Of a stretch of 21,097 nucleotides of DNA, positions 1-10,247 are shown in pieces; position 1 is the stretch's first letter, and each line of letters begins with the position of its first letter. The notes under the pieces are model-generated. The model had not been told where the DNA came from and did not search any database. It saw nothing but the letters and a program-made list of their open reading frames with translations. The stretch covers positions 1 to 21,097 of the forward strand of contig SGPL01000565.1 in assembly GCA_004802705.1 (NCBI GenBank), given 5' to 3'. Source of the stretch: Bondarzewia mesenterica. Lineage: Eukaryota; Basidiomycota; Agaricomycetes; Russulales; Bondarzewiaceae. Position numbers and translations under genes: made by a program.

Positions 1-270
1 TATTGGGCTATTATTTAAAAATTAAATATGCGAGGGAGTCAAGACGGGCCCTTCGAGTCTCGTTCCACCTTGCTGTTTGCTGAAAACTTGAATCGACAAA
101 GAAACGGACGACAAATGTCGCAATCTCAAAAAAATCGACATCGGCGTCGTCGAGGCGTCAAGAACTTGAGGTCAAGCTCAAGTACGATCATAACTCCCTC
201 ATCAAAGGCCCACTCCAGCAACGCAGCCTGGAACATCGAAAAATGCATGGCTTTCCAGAGAGCGGGTACA

Positions 271-3133
271 CTACCAGTCCTCGATCCCGTCCTCGTCCAG
301 CTCTCCACCTCCTGCGTGCACACGCTCGTCCACCGCCTCACCGACGCCCCTCCCCACTATACCATCCGCAACCAACGAGAGATCGTCCTGCTCTCCCTCT
401 TCTGCCAATGTCACGACAGCACCCTTCGTGAACACCATCTCCGAGAACAACGTGTGCTCCCTCGGCGGACGCACAGAAAAAGTGGGCGATTGTGGGCTGG
501 ACAGAGTAGCGCAGTCCAGCGCCTTGAGGACGGCGCCCAGTTCAGTGGCTATTGAAATGCGGGACCATCGATCGCCCAGACTCGTGTGGCCGTCCTGTGC
601 ATACCATTAACAATCGATCAGTCCACGCTGTCGGCGGAGACTCGCTAGAGCCTCTCTCTCTCGGATCCGAAACTGTGATGAAAGAAATGCAGAACTAGAC
701 CCGCACAAGACTACGCACCTCATTCAGCCATACTCTCACCCTCTCAACGGCCTCTCCCGCCTCATTCTCCTTTTTCAGACTTTCAAAAAACTCCGGCTTC
801 CAGAACTTTTGCTTCCGTCGTGGCACCGGGCTCGGGAGCGCGTGGAGGGTAGAGAGCGTCTGCATGTGAAACGAATATGGATTCGTTTGGTACCACTGTA
901 GGAGTTCCGATAGTTCGGCACTGTGGGTGAGCAAGTGACAGAAAAGCAGACGTACACTTTCGCCGCCGTTGGCATCCAACCAGCTCAAACCGTCCACGAC
1001 CCCATCGCACTGCTCGATCTCATCGCAAAATTGGGTGTAGTTTTGGTGAATGTACAGACCAAACAGCGATGCATCGATCGGCGTATCCGCATATAATATC
1101 TATCGAATTTATTAGTCGAGATTTAATCACCCCTTTCGCAAGTCGGGCACCACGAAATCCTCCAACATATTGATCTGCAAGTGAAAGAGACGACAGAAAG
1201 CAAGACCTTTATAGGAGAACTTACATCGACATCGACCCTACTCGCCCTTCTTTCTTCATCTTTCAGCCAGACTGGCAACGGCTTCGGGTCTTTGAGAGTG
1301 GCATCAATCTCTCGCTCGGCTGCCTTATCTTTTGCGGAAGCAGAAGTCGATGGAGGATCGCCCTTGCCTGTACATGACCGAACCTGGGCATGAAAATCTG
1401 CACGATGATGAGAAGAGAAGACAAGGCGTGACTGACGCTTATTGTACAGCACTTTGCCCACGAGATGAAATAGAGCCAGAGCGCTCTCTCGTCTCGTCAC
1501 TGCTTCTAGTGCCATCCTGCACGTCACTCACACAGTAAACATAATGGTTAAAATTAGAGGACGAGAAAGGAAACTTGCCCGTTCGCGCCCCTCTTCCTCT
1601 TGGTTTCCGTCCCATTCCTAGCACAAGCAAATTCGAGTCCCATGATTGCACTTCGGATATCCCCGTTCGCCCCGCTCACGACTGCCTCCAACAACTTTGA
1701 AGACACGTTCACGTTTGCCCTTGCCAGCAGGACTTTCAATGCTGCTGTCAGGAAGGTTTGGGCCACTGGATTGAACCTGTAACAACAGTGAGCGGCGGAA
1801 ATTGGCCAAAGTCAGAGTTAGAAATCAAAACCGAACAAAAACCAGGCCATGAGCAATAAGCAGGAAAAAAATGACAACTCACTCAATCTGTGTGATCCAA
1901 GCGGCACCCAACCCTGGTGGTATGACCGTTCTGAAATCAACAACTTCTGCCCTGCCCTTACCTTTCCCACCACCTTCACTCCTCCCGACACTGCTCCCCA
2001 CCCACCTCTCTTCCCCATTCTCTCCTCTCAGACCCGCTTCACTTATCACTATCACAACAGGCGCAACGCTCTCTTGCACGCTCTCGATGTGCACGCGCAG
2101 CGCACTGTGAAACCGCTCCCGAATGGCGGGATGAAGAACATTGGGCAGGTCTTCTAGTAGAATGAGCTGGTGATTACCAGTCGCTGTCGTGGCGCTTTGG
2201 GAAGCCGATGGTAACGATTGTGATGGGATTGGATTCGCCACAGGGGCAAAAAGGGAACGGTACGACCCCGCACGCGCAAGAAATGCCTCGAATTTATCCA
2301 TCGCGCTTTCATAGTCATAGTCGCCTGAGCCGTCGTTGTATCAGGATGCAGTCAATGACAAGAGAAATAACAAGCTGACTATATGCGTCATCCCCTCCAC
2401 CAGGGAATTCTGAATTGGACGGAACATTCGGCGAGTTTCTCCATTCAAGAATTTCAATCCCCAGCTCTCGAGCTAGTACGCGTATGGTCGCAGTTTTGGC
2501 GGACCCAGCAGGGCCTGTGAGAACTAGCAGTCTCTACGCCGGCACAGTGAGTGATCAGCATTGCCATTCCAACTAGCAATAGCAACGTACGCGGTACTTC
2601 TCGAGCTTTCCACTCCCAACTGATTCAACTAGCCACCTTCTCACATCCTCGACTTTACGCTTGTGCACTGCGAGGTCACCCTAGTTGGCTCAGCAGCCTT
2701 TTGAGCCTCCGAGATTAGAACCAAATAGAAAAACTTACCGCATTGCGAGGTTCAAACTGATCTACCCACAGTCTATCGTCTGCTGAATGAATCCGTCCGT
2801 ATGTTACACCGGTTAGACGACTCATCACGCACCTTGCGACCTGCCGCGGTCTGAACCATCATCTTTCGCCTTCGCCGTACCTTTTCCCGCTCTCTCTAGT
2901 TTTCCAGATGATATCAACGATCTCCCCGAATACAGAGGCGAAGCGGTTGGTCGATCATGACCGAGATCAAATCTAGGCGGACTCGCGAACTTTGCACGCT
3001 CCTTGTTAATGGAATCGCGGCGCGCTAAATGATGAAATCAACGGACAGAATGGAGGGCTTTAAATTTCTTCAATGGTGGAGGTGCGTCTAACTTGAGTTT
3101 GTTCTGGCGAGAACGAGCGGTTTGAGGAGGCAT
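271..3133 (-). CDS. rad17: RAD17-type checkpoint clamp loader (AAA+ ATPase), full span, with an in-frame TGA near the N-terminus
   Basis: Rad17/Rad24 replaces the large RFC subunit in the nuclear loader that places the 9-1-1 clamp on damaged DNA. Nine exons splice in frame (minus strand): 3133-2833, 2779-2739, 2680-2591, 2533-2380, 2324-1883, 1776-1579, 1516-1225, 1099-719, 594-271, giving about 740 codons, a usual length for the family. Visible hallmarks are LWVDQFEP (about 104-111), DLAVHKRKVEDV, a Walker A GPAGSAKT (151-158), the family motif IEILEW, a Walker B LILLEDLPN (249-257), sensor-2 NGDIRSAI, TRRESALALFHLVGKVLYNKR in part, and YIHQNY; the acidic C-terminus ends in GIEDW. The Walker A has Ala where most ATPases have Gly before Lys; Rad17/Rad24 proteins tolerate this position. 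The intron 1578-1517 starts with GC. The start MPPQTARSRQNK is followed by an in-frame TGA at 3040-3038 (codon 32), so the locus may be a pseudogene, start differently or hold a sequence error. The family call is very secure; the intactness of the N-terminus is not. Confidence 0.94.
3038..3040 (-). other. In-frame TGA in the first coding exon of rad17
   Basis: Reading from the ATG at 3133, 31 basic and proline-rich residues typical of Rad17 N-termini (with DAPPPLKKFK) run into TGA. The same frame then continues without a stop through RRDSINKERAKF to the conserved LWVDQFEP. No usable intron removes it: the only GT...AG pair around it would be 22 nt. No other in-frame ATG lies in this exon downstream of the stop. 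Confidence 0.7.
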
Positions 3134-3222
3134 TGGCCAAACGCGAAAGGAACAACTTAGGCCACAGTAGGCCCCGTGAAGCTCCTATGTATGTTTCCCG
3201 GTCCCAAGGCCTCAAATTGGGC

Positions 3223-3534
3223 CTCAAAAAGGCTATGTTTCGGGCCTCAAAAAGGCTAAAGTCGGGAAGGGTAGTCACAAATGTCACGATTTGTCACAAA
3301 TAGTCACGATAATCACTATTCCGCAAGTGCTCGTCCGGCTCCAGTTAAGTGCTAAAAGTACGAAAAAGGTCTCGCCATGAGTGCTGACAATGACGAGCAT
3401 GAAGGCCGCAAGGTCCCGAGCGCTCTCAAAAAGGCTATAAACCGACAAGGATACACGAATTTTGCGGTTTCAAGGCCCTCAAAAAGGCTATTTTCGGGAA
3501 GGAAATGGCCGATTTTGACCCTCAAAAAGGCTAT
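3223..3534 (+). repeat. Five dispersed copies of CTCAAAAAGGCTA inside the TIR element
   Basis: Exact 13-base copies start at 3223, 3246, 3425, 3478 and 3521, all in one orientation with uneven spacing (23, 179, 53 and 43). A degraded copy (CTCAAATTGG) starts at 3211. Subterminal repeats of this kind are often transposase-binding sites in TIR elements; that role is inference here. Confidence 0.8.
3272..3317 (+). repeat. Short imperfect GTCAC-rich tandem repeat
   Basis: GTCACAAATGTCACGATTT is followed at once by GTCACAAATAGTCACGATAA and then ATCACT. This is two roughly 20-base units within the TIR element. No function is evident. Confidence 0.6.
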
Positions 3535-3570
3535 TTTTCCGGGAAACCTACATAGGAGCTTCACGGGGCC

Positions 3571-4401
3571 TCCTTAGGTGCATCAAAGTCGGAGATCAGA
3601 CGCACTGACATCTTACTCAGTGGCTTTTCTGTTGTCAGAATGAACTTACGGGCTTTAGATCCATACAAGCCTTGAAATACTCGACTCAGTATGCGCCATC
3701 CTTTGTGCAAGTCGCAGCGGACATCAAGTGATTCCAGGGCACTAGGCGGTCAACCTTTTTGCGAATGATATGCATTCCAGTACGTCCTCTATCTCAACAC
3801 GATGAACGCTTGGATACGTGAAGGGGTGGAATCCGAATGCCCGCTGTGCGTCTACAGATGCTGGAATCAGCTGATGAGGAGACTGTCAGCGGCCCTTCTG
3901 TTTCTCCTACTAGACTTATGCGGCGTGCTTCCTGTTGCACTTGACTTCACATAAAATTGGGATCTACGATGTCGGTACAGCCTCAAGATACCGCTCCGTG
4001 GGTGGCGCTCAGAATATATCACGACCCACCATTCTGACCAGATTTCTGATTGATGAGAGGGGGGGAGCTCCTATGGGAAGGGAAGTATAGTTCTGATGTA
4101 ACCATCTAGTTCTGCTTGGCGAGGACGGTGGTCCATGCTTCGAAAAAGAGAGACAACTGACTCGGATCCAGCATTCCAGGGTGCATTCAGGCAGTGGGTT
4201 CTCAGCGGCTAGTTTTGATTCTGATCTGGTTCTCCCCCCCTAGATCACACATTTCTCTAGGTGAGCGCCCATTGAATATGGAATAGCAGGGTGACTCCAA
4301 CTCCGTCTTACGAAAAAATCAATTGCGCAACAGCCGTGCATTGAGATGGTGTCAAGTGTATATGTACGCTGCCCGATAATTCACGACGCCTCATTCTCGC
4401 G
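3571..4401. other. Intergenic stretch upstream of P450 A
   Basis: About 830 bases between the TIR element and the P450 start. I see no coding pattern, RNA gene or repeat on either strand. It contains a C-tract near 4233-4240 and AT-rich stretches. Presumably it holds the P450 promoter and the displaced upstream promoter of rad17. Confidence 0.5.
4358..4366 (+). promoter_or_regulatory. Possible TATA-like element for P450 A
   Basis: GTATATGTA lies about 36-44 bases before the P450 A ATG. It is the only TATA-like match close to the start. The spacing would give a very short 5' UTR, so the call is weak. Confidence 0.3.
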
Positions 4402-6550
4402 ATGCTCACTTTCACTCCTGTGCTTTTTGTCTTGGGCATATTAGGCCTCTGTCTCTTGAGGGCATTTGTGAAGAAGACCCGTTATCCACCGGGGCCGAAG
4501 GGTCTCCCATTTCTTGGGAATATTTTCTCGCTTCCCACAACCAAGACTTGGAAATATTTTGAACTCCTGTCACACAAGTACGGTGAGCTGTCTGAGATTT
4601 CACTTTTATTATCAATTTTTTTTTAAATTCGCAACTGACTCTGGTTCTACTGATGAGGTTAGGTTCCATCGTCAGGCTTTCACTAGCGGGAAATGATCTC
4701 ATCATCCTCAGCGATCCAAGGGATGCTGAAGAACTTGTACGTGCCTCTGCGTTGATATCATGTCTTTCGTGTGATACTATCACACTTCGCAGCTGGGTAG
4801 ACGATCATGGAACTATTCGTCCCGCAAGCCTTTGGTGTATGCGGGCAAATATCAATCCAACAATAAACGATTGGTCCTTCTCGAGTACGGAGACTCCTTG
4901 AAAAAACAGCGAACCGCTTTCCACCAAATGTTGCAACCTAGAGGTTTGTCAGTTTGTCAATAATCGCTGTTGCACACCTTTTTTTTTTGACTTTTTAATA
5001 CCTGACAGTCGTCGGAGCCTACGAGTCCATCCAGGAAATCGAATCTGCCAAACTGGTCCACGATATGCTTGTCCGTTCAGAGGATTCTACCCGAAACTGC
5101 AAGCGTTTCTCTGCTTCTCTTGTCTTTCATCTTAGTTACGGCAAGCGACTTGATGATGATGACCAGGACCTCGTGGCCATCGGTAATGTTCTGGAAAATT
5201 TTGTTCGCGACACATATCCCGGCGCTCATCTTGTGGACTCGCTGCCCATTCTTGACTATCTACCGGGATTTTGTGCGCCTTGGCGCTCCGAAGCTCGCAG
5301 GAAGCACGATGTGGAAATGAAAGTAAAAACCCTTGTTCTCGTTACCCGACATCGTTCATTTAAACCTTCATCCAATGATAGCTCTATCAGCGCCTTGTCC
5401 TGGAGGTAAAGGAGAAAATGGATAATGGAGACATTGGGCTTGAATGCTTCGCCGGTCGCTTATGGGATCAGAAGACGGAATTGGGTCTCGATCTCGAAGA
5501 GTTGTCATATGGTACGGTTCTTTCGACTTCTGTCTAGAGGTCAATCCTAATCAACATGCACAGTCGCTGGCTCTGCTTTCGAGGCGGGAACCGACACCAC
5601 TACTGGGACGCTACAGTGGTTCCTCATGGCAATGGTGTTATATCCAAACACAATGATGAAAGCCCAAGCCGAGATCGATGCCTTGCTGGGTTCTGACGGA
5701 TCGTCAATGCCCAGTTTTGCGCACATTAACGATCTGCCTTACTGCATTGCTGTCGCTAAAGAGGTATTCAGGTATGTCACTATGATTTGGGAAACAGCTC
5801 AATTAACCTTACTTCCTTATTTGCAGGTGGGCCCCAGCCGCTCCAGGAGGGTTTCCACATTACTCAGGTAACGACGACGAGTATAAAGGCTATAAGGTCC
5901 GTTTTTTAAATATAAAGATACACGCATTTGAGTGGTGTATGGATGATGGCCGCTGTCCATCAGATCCGGGGGAAAAGCATGGTGATTCCCTGCATCTGGA
6001 CTATGGTATGCGTGATTTCTCCCCCAATCCCGCTTAGTATAACGATCGATTTTTTTTCCTTTTAGCATCATAACGAATCAGAATTTCCAAACCCTTATGA
6101 ATTCATTCCTGAACGTTTCATCCGCGATGGAAATTTCAAGGAGCATGATCCCCTGACAGAGGGGCATTACGGATTCGGCTTTGGCAGGTGAGCAGTCGCT
6201 TCTGTAATATTGACATTCATATGCGCTGCAGCTCACAGCACCGAGGACAGACGTAAATGTCCTGGTCAGTACCTGGGGGCAAAGTCCATTTGGATTGGAT
6301 TGACAAGGTTGTTATGGGGGTTTCACATTGGCCCACAATGTAACCGGAATGGACTCTCCATTCCGGTGAACCCGGACAACTGCACATCAGGAATGACATC
6401 GTATGTCTTGTTTCCTGACCAGCACTTCTGGTTGACTCAGATCGGTTTCAATACCTTTTCAGAAAACCACTCGATTTCCCGTTGGTTATTACCGTTCGAT
6501 CTGCCAATCATGCGCGCACAATTGAGCGGGAGTGGGAGCTGAATAAGTGA
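4402..6550 (+). CDS. Cytochrome P450 A, ER-anchored monooxygenase (CYP64/OrdA-like basidiomycete type)
   Basis: A haem monooxygenase expected to use a CPR partner at the ER membrane; the substrate is unknown. Eleven exons join in frame to 506 aa, the family norm: 4402-4582, 4663-4736, 4793-4943, 5009-5322, 5391-5511, 5564-5771, 5827-5896, 5964-6005, 6066-6187, 6251-6400, 6463-6550. An N-terminal membrane helix (about 4-22) precedes the hinge PPGPKGLPFLGN. The C-helix has RRSWNYSSRKP, the I-helix AGTDTT (288-293), the K-helix EVFR (347-350), a PERF-like FIPERF, and the haem loop FGFGRRKCPG with Cys431. All catalytic motifs are intact. The donor at 5897 (GTCCGT) is weak. It lies divergent from rad17 and tail-to-tail with the SDR. 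Many intron positions match those of P450 B, suggesting common descent. Family assignment below the P450 level is tentative. Confidence 0.95.
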
Positions 6551-6982
6551 TTGTGTAGTATTACTGAATTGACTGTGACCTATTCCCAATTTATGTGAAC
6601 GCGAATATCCATCATACCAAAATGTCAATGTAGTCGTTGCCTAAATCGACTCTGATAAATGGAATGGAGCCAGTTTGACCGCGCCCGGTTCTGTACGAGT
6701 TCCAATTGTTATCGAAAAACTTTCGAAAGTTTGTGCTCTGTCAAAATATATTCCATGTACTAGCGAGAGCACCTCGTACTGCGATGGGAAATCGCCGCGT
6801 GTCCTCGTCAGTATGGAAAGCGCCGCTCTGAAGTGACATGAACGAGGAGCATAGCAGTTCTGGATTCAGCCAAGGAGTACGCGACAGTCAAACATGAGAT
6901 ACAATGGTACACAAATCCAACATAGAATCAAGTACAAAATTCAACATTTCGGAGGCATACAATCGCATGGAAACATGCACCA
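6551..6982. other. Tail-to-tail spacer between P450 A and the SDR
   Basis: 432 bases between two converging stop codons. It should hold both 3' UTRs. I see no gene or strong repeat here. Confidence 0.5.
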
Positions 6983-8262
6983 TTAGAGCTTATCCCAACC
7001 ATCCTCCTCCTTCTTGATGAGGTCGCGTGCACAACTCAACACGGCATCATCGAGTGTACGCCACTTTCCGCCTAGCAACTCCTCTTCCAATGAAGTATCG
7101 AATCGAATAACATCAGCTCCAGGATAATTCATGCACGGGGCATCGGCCGTCTCGGGTGGGTATGGGCGGTCGGGATACACCTTCTGCAGAATTTTTGCGG
7201 CCTGCAGCCAAGACATCCTCCCCGCACAAGCCACTAGACGTCTTCCTGGGGTCTTCTCCGATGTCAGCGATGCGACAAAGAGGTCCGCAATATCATATGC
7301 GTGAACCCAAACGGCTTGCGGTGAGAGTGGTTAGTGTTGATCACGCTTCCAAGTAAAGAAAGGCGTAGTACTCACTGCTTACAACGGGGCTGAGGCCGTC
7401 AACACGGGGCGGGTTAGCCAAGGTGTCATATAACTGGCCCAGGCTGACGTCTTGTCGAGGGGCCTGTGTGACTGCCTTGTGTATCGGTCCGAATGCCATG
7501 GCACCCAGGATACTCGAGAAGGAAAATGATGGCTGTGCAATGAAATTAATGAAAGTTTGTGGAGCTGACAGTACAAATAATAACCTTCTCTTGGGCCATA
7601 TAAGCCCAAGCTGCCTTTTCAGCTACGAGCTTCGAGCCAATGTAGATATGAAACCCGATGAAGGGATCATTGAGGTTCTCGACCGCTTTCTCTGTCATGA
7701 CGTTCCAGTCCTCTCCGGTGATGATCTCCTTCGATGGGTCTTTGGTATTCATGACGGCGGAGCCTATGGAGCCTAGATAGAGGAAACGCGTTACGCTGGG
7801 TGTTGCATGTGCACTGCGCATTATGCTCAATGTGCCATCAACGGACGGCACATACTACATGAGCTCAGGTAAATAGCAATGCAGTGTATACAGTGGAAAA
7901 TTGCGAACCTGTTCTTCGGGTTTCTTGGCATCCATTGTGACAGGGGACGAGATATGTATGATGGCGGCGGCACCTAATAAACAATGTACGATTGGATTAA
8001 CGAGCTGTCAGGACGAGCACATAGACATACCCTCGAGAGCAACATCAAACGCCCCTGGCTTAGCAATATCGGGAACTTCGACAACGTCAAGGCTGTCGCT
8101 GTACTGAGACAACGCCTGCACCACGTAGGCTGCGCGGGGAGCTGCCCTAACAGTCCCTCGTACCTTGTAGCCATTTTGAAGGAGACGCAGCGCGACGCAG
8201 CTAGCGACGTGGCCATTAAGACCAGTGACTACGACGAGGGAGCCTGGCTGAACAGATACCAT
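6983..8262 (-). CDS. Extended SDR NAD(P)H-dependent reductase (epimerase/dihydroflavonol-reductase-like)
   Basis: A cytosolic oxidoreductase predicted to reduce a carbonyl or aldehyde with NAD(P)H; the substrate is unknown. Five exons (minus) close in frame to 351 aa: 8262-8031, 7973-7909, 7854-7585, 7532-7376, 7314-6983. The start at 8262 places the Rossmann motif TGLNGHVA at residues 13-20, as usual for extended SDRs. It is followed by a SSPVT strand, a conserved LGSIGSAV segment and the catalytic Tyr170-x-x-x-Lys174 (YIGSK). VWVHAYDIADL, close to the end of the cofactor domain, is typical of dihydroflavonol-4-reductase and aldehyde-reductase relatives, and the length fits them. It is tail-to-tail with P450 A and head-to-head with the DUF6534 gene across a 2 kb gap, so it may share control with that gene. 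Nothing looks broken. Confidence 0.94.
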
Positions 8263-10247
8263 TGCTGTGGGTTGGACGATGAGCAAAGTTCAAGCAAGTT
8301 GGGTGACGCATTTATGGCAAGCCAGCCTTGTAAAACTCGTGTGGTTATCTTGTGACTGATGTGAACGAGAAGAGACGAGAAGCAACAGATAACGGTGGCA
8401 ATGGGCCACATCTGATCACAAGTTGCAAACGCCCAGCCCAACTTGAAGTCAGCCAATTGTTATGTAGATGACTTCCCGGGAGCAGATTTCCAAAGCGAAG
8501 GCCAATCGACACCTATCGACACAAGTCTGACCTGGAAGTGAGCTCACCCGAAAGTCTGGCCGTCCATCAGCCGAATTTCGGCAACCCTGTCAGGAAACCG
8601 CCGGAGATGGGAAAGCGGGAACGATGCGGAAATATGAGCTTCGCTCGCGTGATCGAAGACAACGAAACCTCGAAGCAGGGAATTCGTCCCCTTTTCGTTT
8701 CGCCTTGTGAGAGATCGCAAGTTAGCAGGCGAAAAGTCCATAATTTTTTTTTTTCAGATAGATTCGTTTCGACCGCATCTCCAGGATGAAGTCAGCAAGA
8801 TATGCACGCAGGTAAGGCGAGCTCTAGACGGCGAGAGTGACTGGCGGTAATGCGAATACAAGTTCATGCACGTTCAAGCCGCCACAGCAACAGAATTGAC
8901 GAGAAGACAAGCTAGAAAGGATCATCGCTAATTTCTTGCGTTTGACAAGCTCCGCAATGCGGCATGGTGGTTCAACTGCACTGAGAGAGTGAGGTTGTGT
9001 CCCTAACTGCTTGAGACCGCTCGTAACCTCTGCTGTTGGGCAATCGGCTACGCCCATTGGCGGCACTTCACACGTATTGCCTCCATACCGGGGGCGTCGA
9101 GCAGCGTCGAACATGTAGCGCTCATCTCACCATACCGAGATCGGTCTATCACCGCTTTCTAGATCTCGGAGATTTCCCGGATGGACTCGGACTAGTACTC
9201 GTAGTCGCCGGGAACATCCAGCCTCGAAGTCGGAACCATGCCAGATGTTTTTTGATTGGCTTAGAGCTGCTTAGAGACTCTATAAGCCTCTATAAGCTCA
9301 GCCTAAGCCAATCAAACAACGTTTGACTCTATGTGATAGCTATGGTTGTTTTTGATTCATGGCTTGGTGTCCGCAGTGAGTCTGCTCAAATCAGAGCCCA
9401 AACAGGACTCGGGAGCACGCCGTTTTCCTCAATCCGATAATTTCATCTTCTGCGTATGTGGAACCTCCGCTTCGATTCAATACGTAACAACATCACCGTC
9501 CAACAATCTCCAACGATTCCTCGCATACAGACCTGTGCGTGGCATCTTGAATTCGGTAAGCAGTTGATTGATCTGACCACATGAGACCCTGCCTTCGGTA
9601 CGCAAAAGATATTCGGGAGCAGTTCCCGTCTGGAGTAAGTTCAAGATGGTCTGAGTTATCTTGCATCCATCTTCTGTCCTCCTCCTCCCCTCAAGCACCG
9701 CTGATCGCATCCAGGAGTGAGGCATCGGCTGAGCATGAGACTCTTATGGTGAGAGCTATATCGGGCAGGGCTGTAACATTCTGATGCCATTGAATTCATA
9801 GCTGTGCTATCGTTGGCATCCTGGCCGTTTCCAACAATAGTTGGCTGAACTGACATGTGGTTTCTTGATATTCATTCGCCGTATCAGGGTACGCATAACG
9901 TTCATGTTCATGTTCAAGGTCTGATAACGGATTTTTGCCAAGGTGAACACGCGGGCGACTGTTTGGAGGTCTGCCCTTCCATACGGAACGAATATTGATC
10001 TCTGGGTGTAAGTTTGAAGTGCCTTCTTCCCGACTTCATCACCCCTTTTTCAGATCAACAGAATGGCAATCTCGGACGCCGTATACTCATTCACCAGCCT
10101 GGTCGCCTGATAGTCCGTTGTCCATTGAGCGTCAACGAACTCTCATTTATGGTTATATTCAGACATATATACACATAGGCATGTACTGTCACCAAACCGC
10201 CCAGTTTGAGTCTGACCGTCTCCTGATTGCAGCGACATTTACAGAGA
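8263..10247. other. Large gene-poor divergent intergenic region
   Basis: Nearly 2 kb between the SDR start and the DUF6534 start. Open frames here are short and show no family motif, and splicing by eye joins nothing convincing on either strand. It contains the inverted repeat at 9251-9316. It presumably carries the two divergent promoters, but is long for that; a decayed gene or transposon fragment is possible. Confidence 0.5.
9251..9316. repeat. Perfect 14-base inverted repeat, possible small foldback element
   Basis: TTTGATTGGCTTAG (9251-9264) is matched exactly in inverse by CTAAGCCAATCAAA (9303-9316). The 38-base loop carries CTCTATAAGC twice in tandem (9278-9287 and 9288-9297) and can pair further. 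It could be a tiny foldback transposon relic or a regulatory hairpin. I see no target duplication. Confidence 0.65.

Larger units (their letters stand above)
3170..3570. mobile_element. Non-autonomous terminal-inverted-repeat element (MITE-like)
   Basis: The 32 bases at 3170-3201 and 3539-3570 are inverted copies matching at 31 of 32 positions; they start GGCCCCGTGAAGCTCC and end CACGGGGCC. The 401-bp element has no transposase and no convincing ORF. Inside are five same-orientation copies of CTCAAAAAGGCTA at 3223, 3246, 3425, 3478 and 3521, often followed by T-runs and CGGGA. CTTAGG occurs just outside both ends (3156-3161 and 3573-3578) and could be part of a target duplication, but it sits asymmetrically to the repeats, so the exact ends and superfamily are not settled. 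The element lies about 36 bp upstream of the rad17 ATG, within its promoter or 5' UTR. Confidence 0.75.

Noticed and set aside
28..555. A 175-codon open frame on the plus strand
   Set aside because: It lies antisense over the last rad17 exon and an intron, and its translation is low-complexity without family motifs. It is a shadow of the rad17 codon pattern.
3060..3287. A 75-codon minus-strand frame overlapping the rad17 start and the TIR element
   Set aside because: It starts inside the element and uses a different frame from the rad17 N-terminus. The repeats in it are transposon sequence.
3352..3577. Small open frames on both strands inside the TIR element
   Set aside because: They are made mostly of the CTCAAAAAGGCTA repeats. 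No transposase motif is present.
8538..9326. Several 60-96-codon frames on both strands in the divergent region
   Set aside because: No conserved motif, no consistent splicing between them, and no family I recognise.
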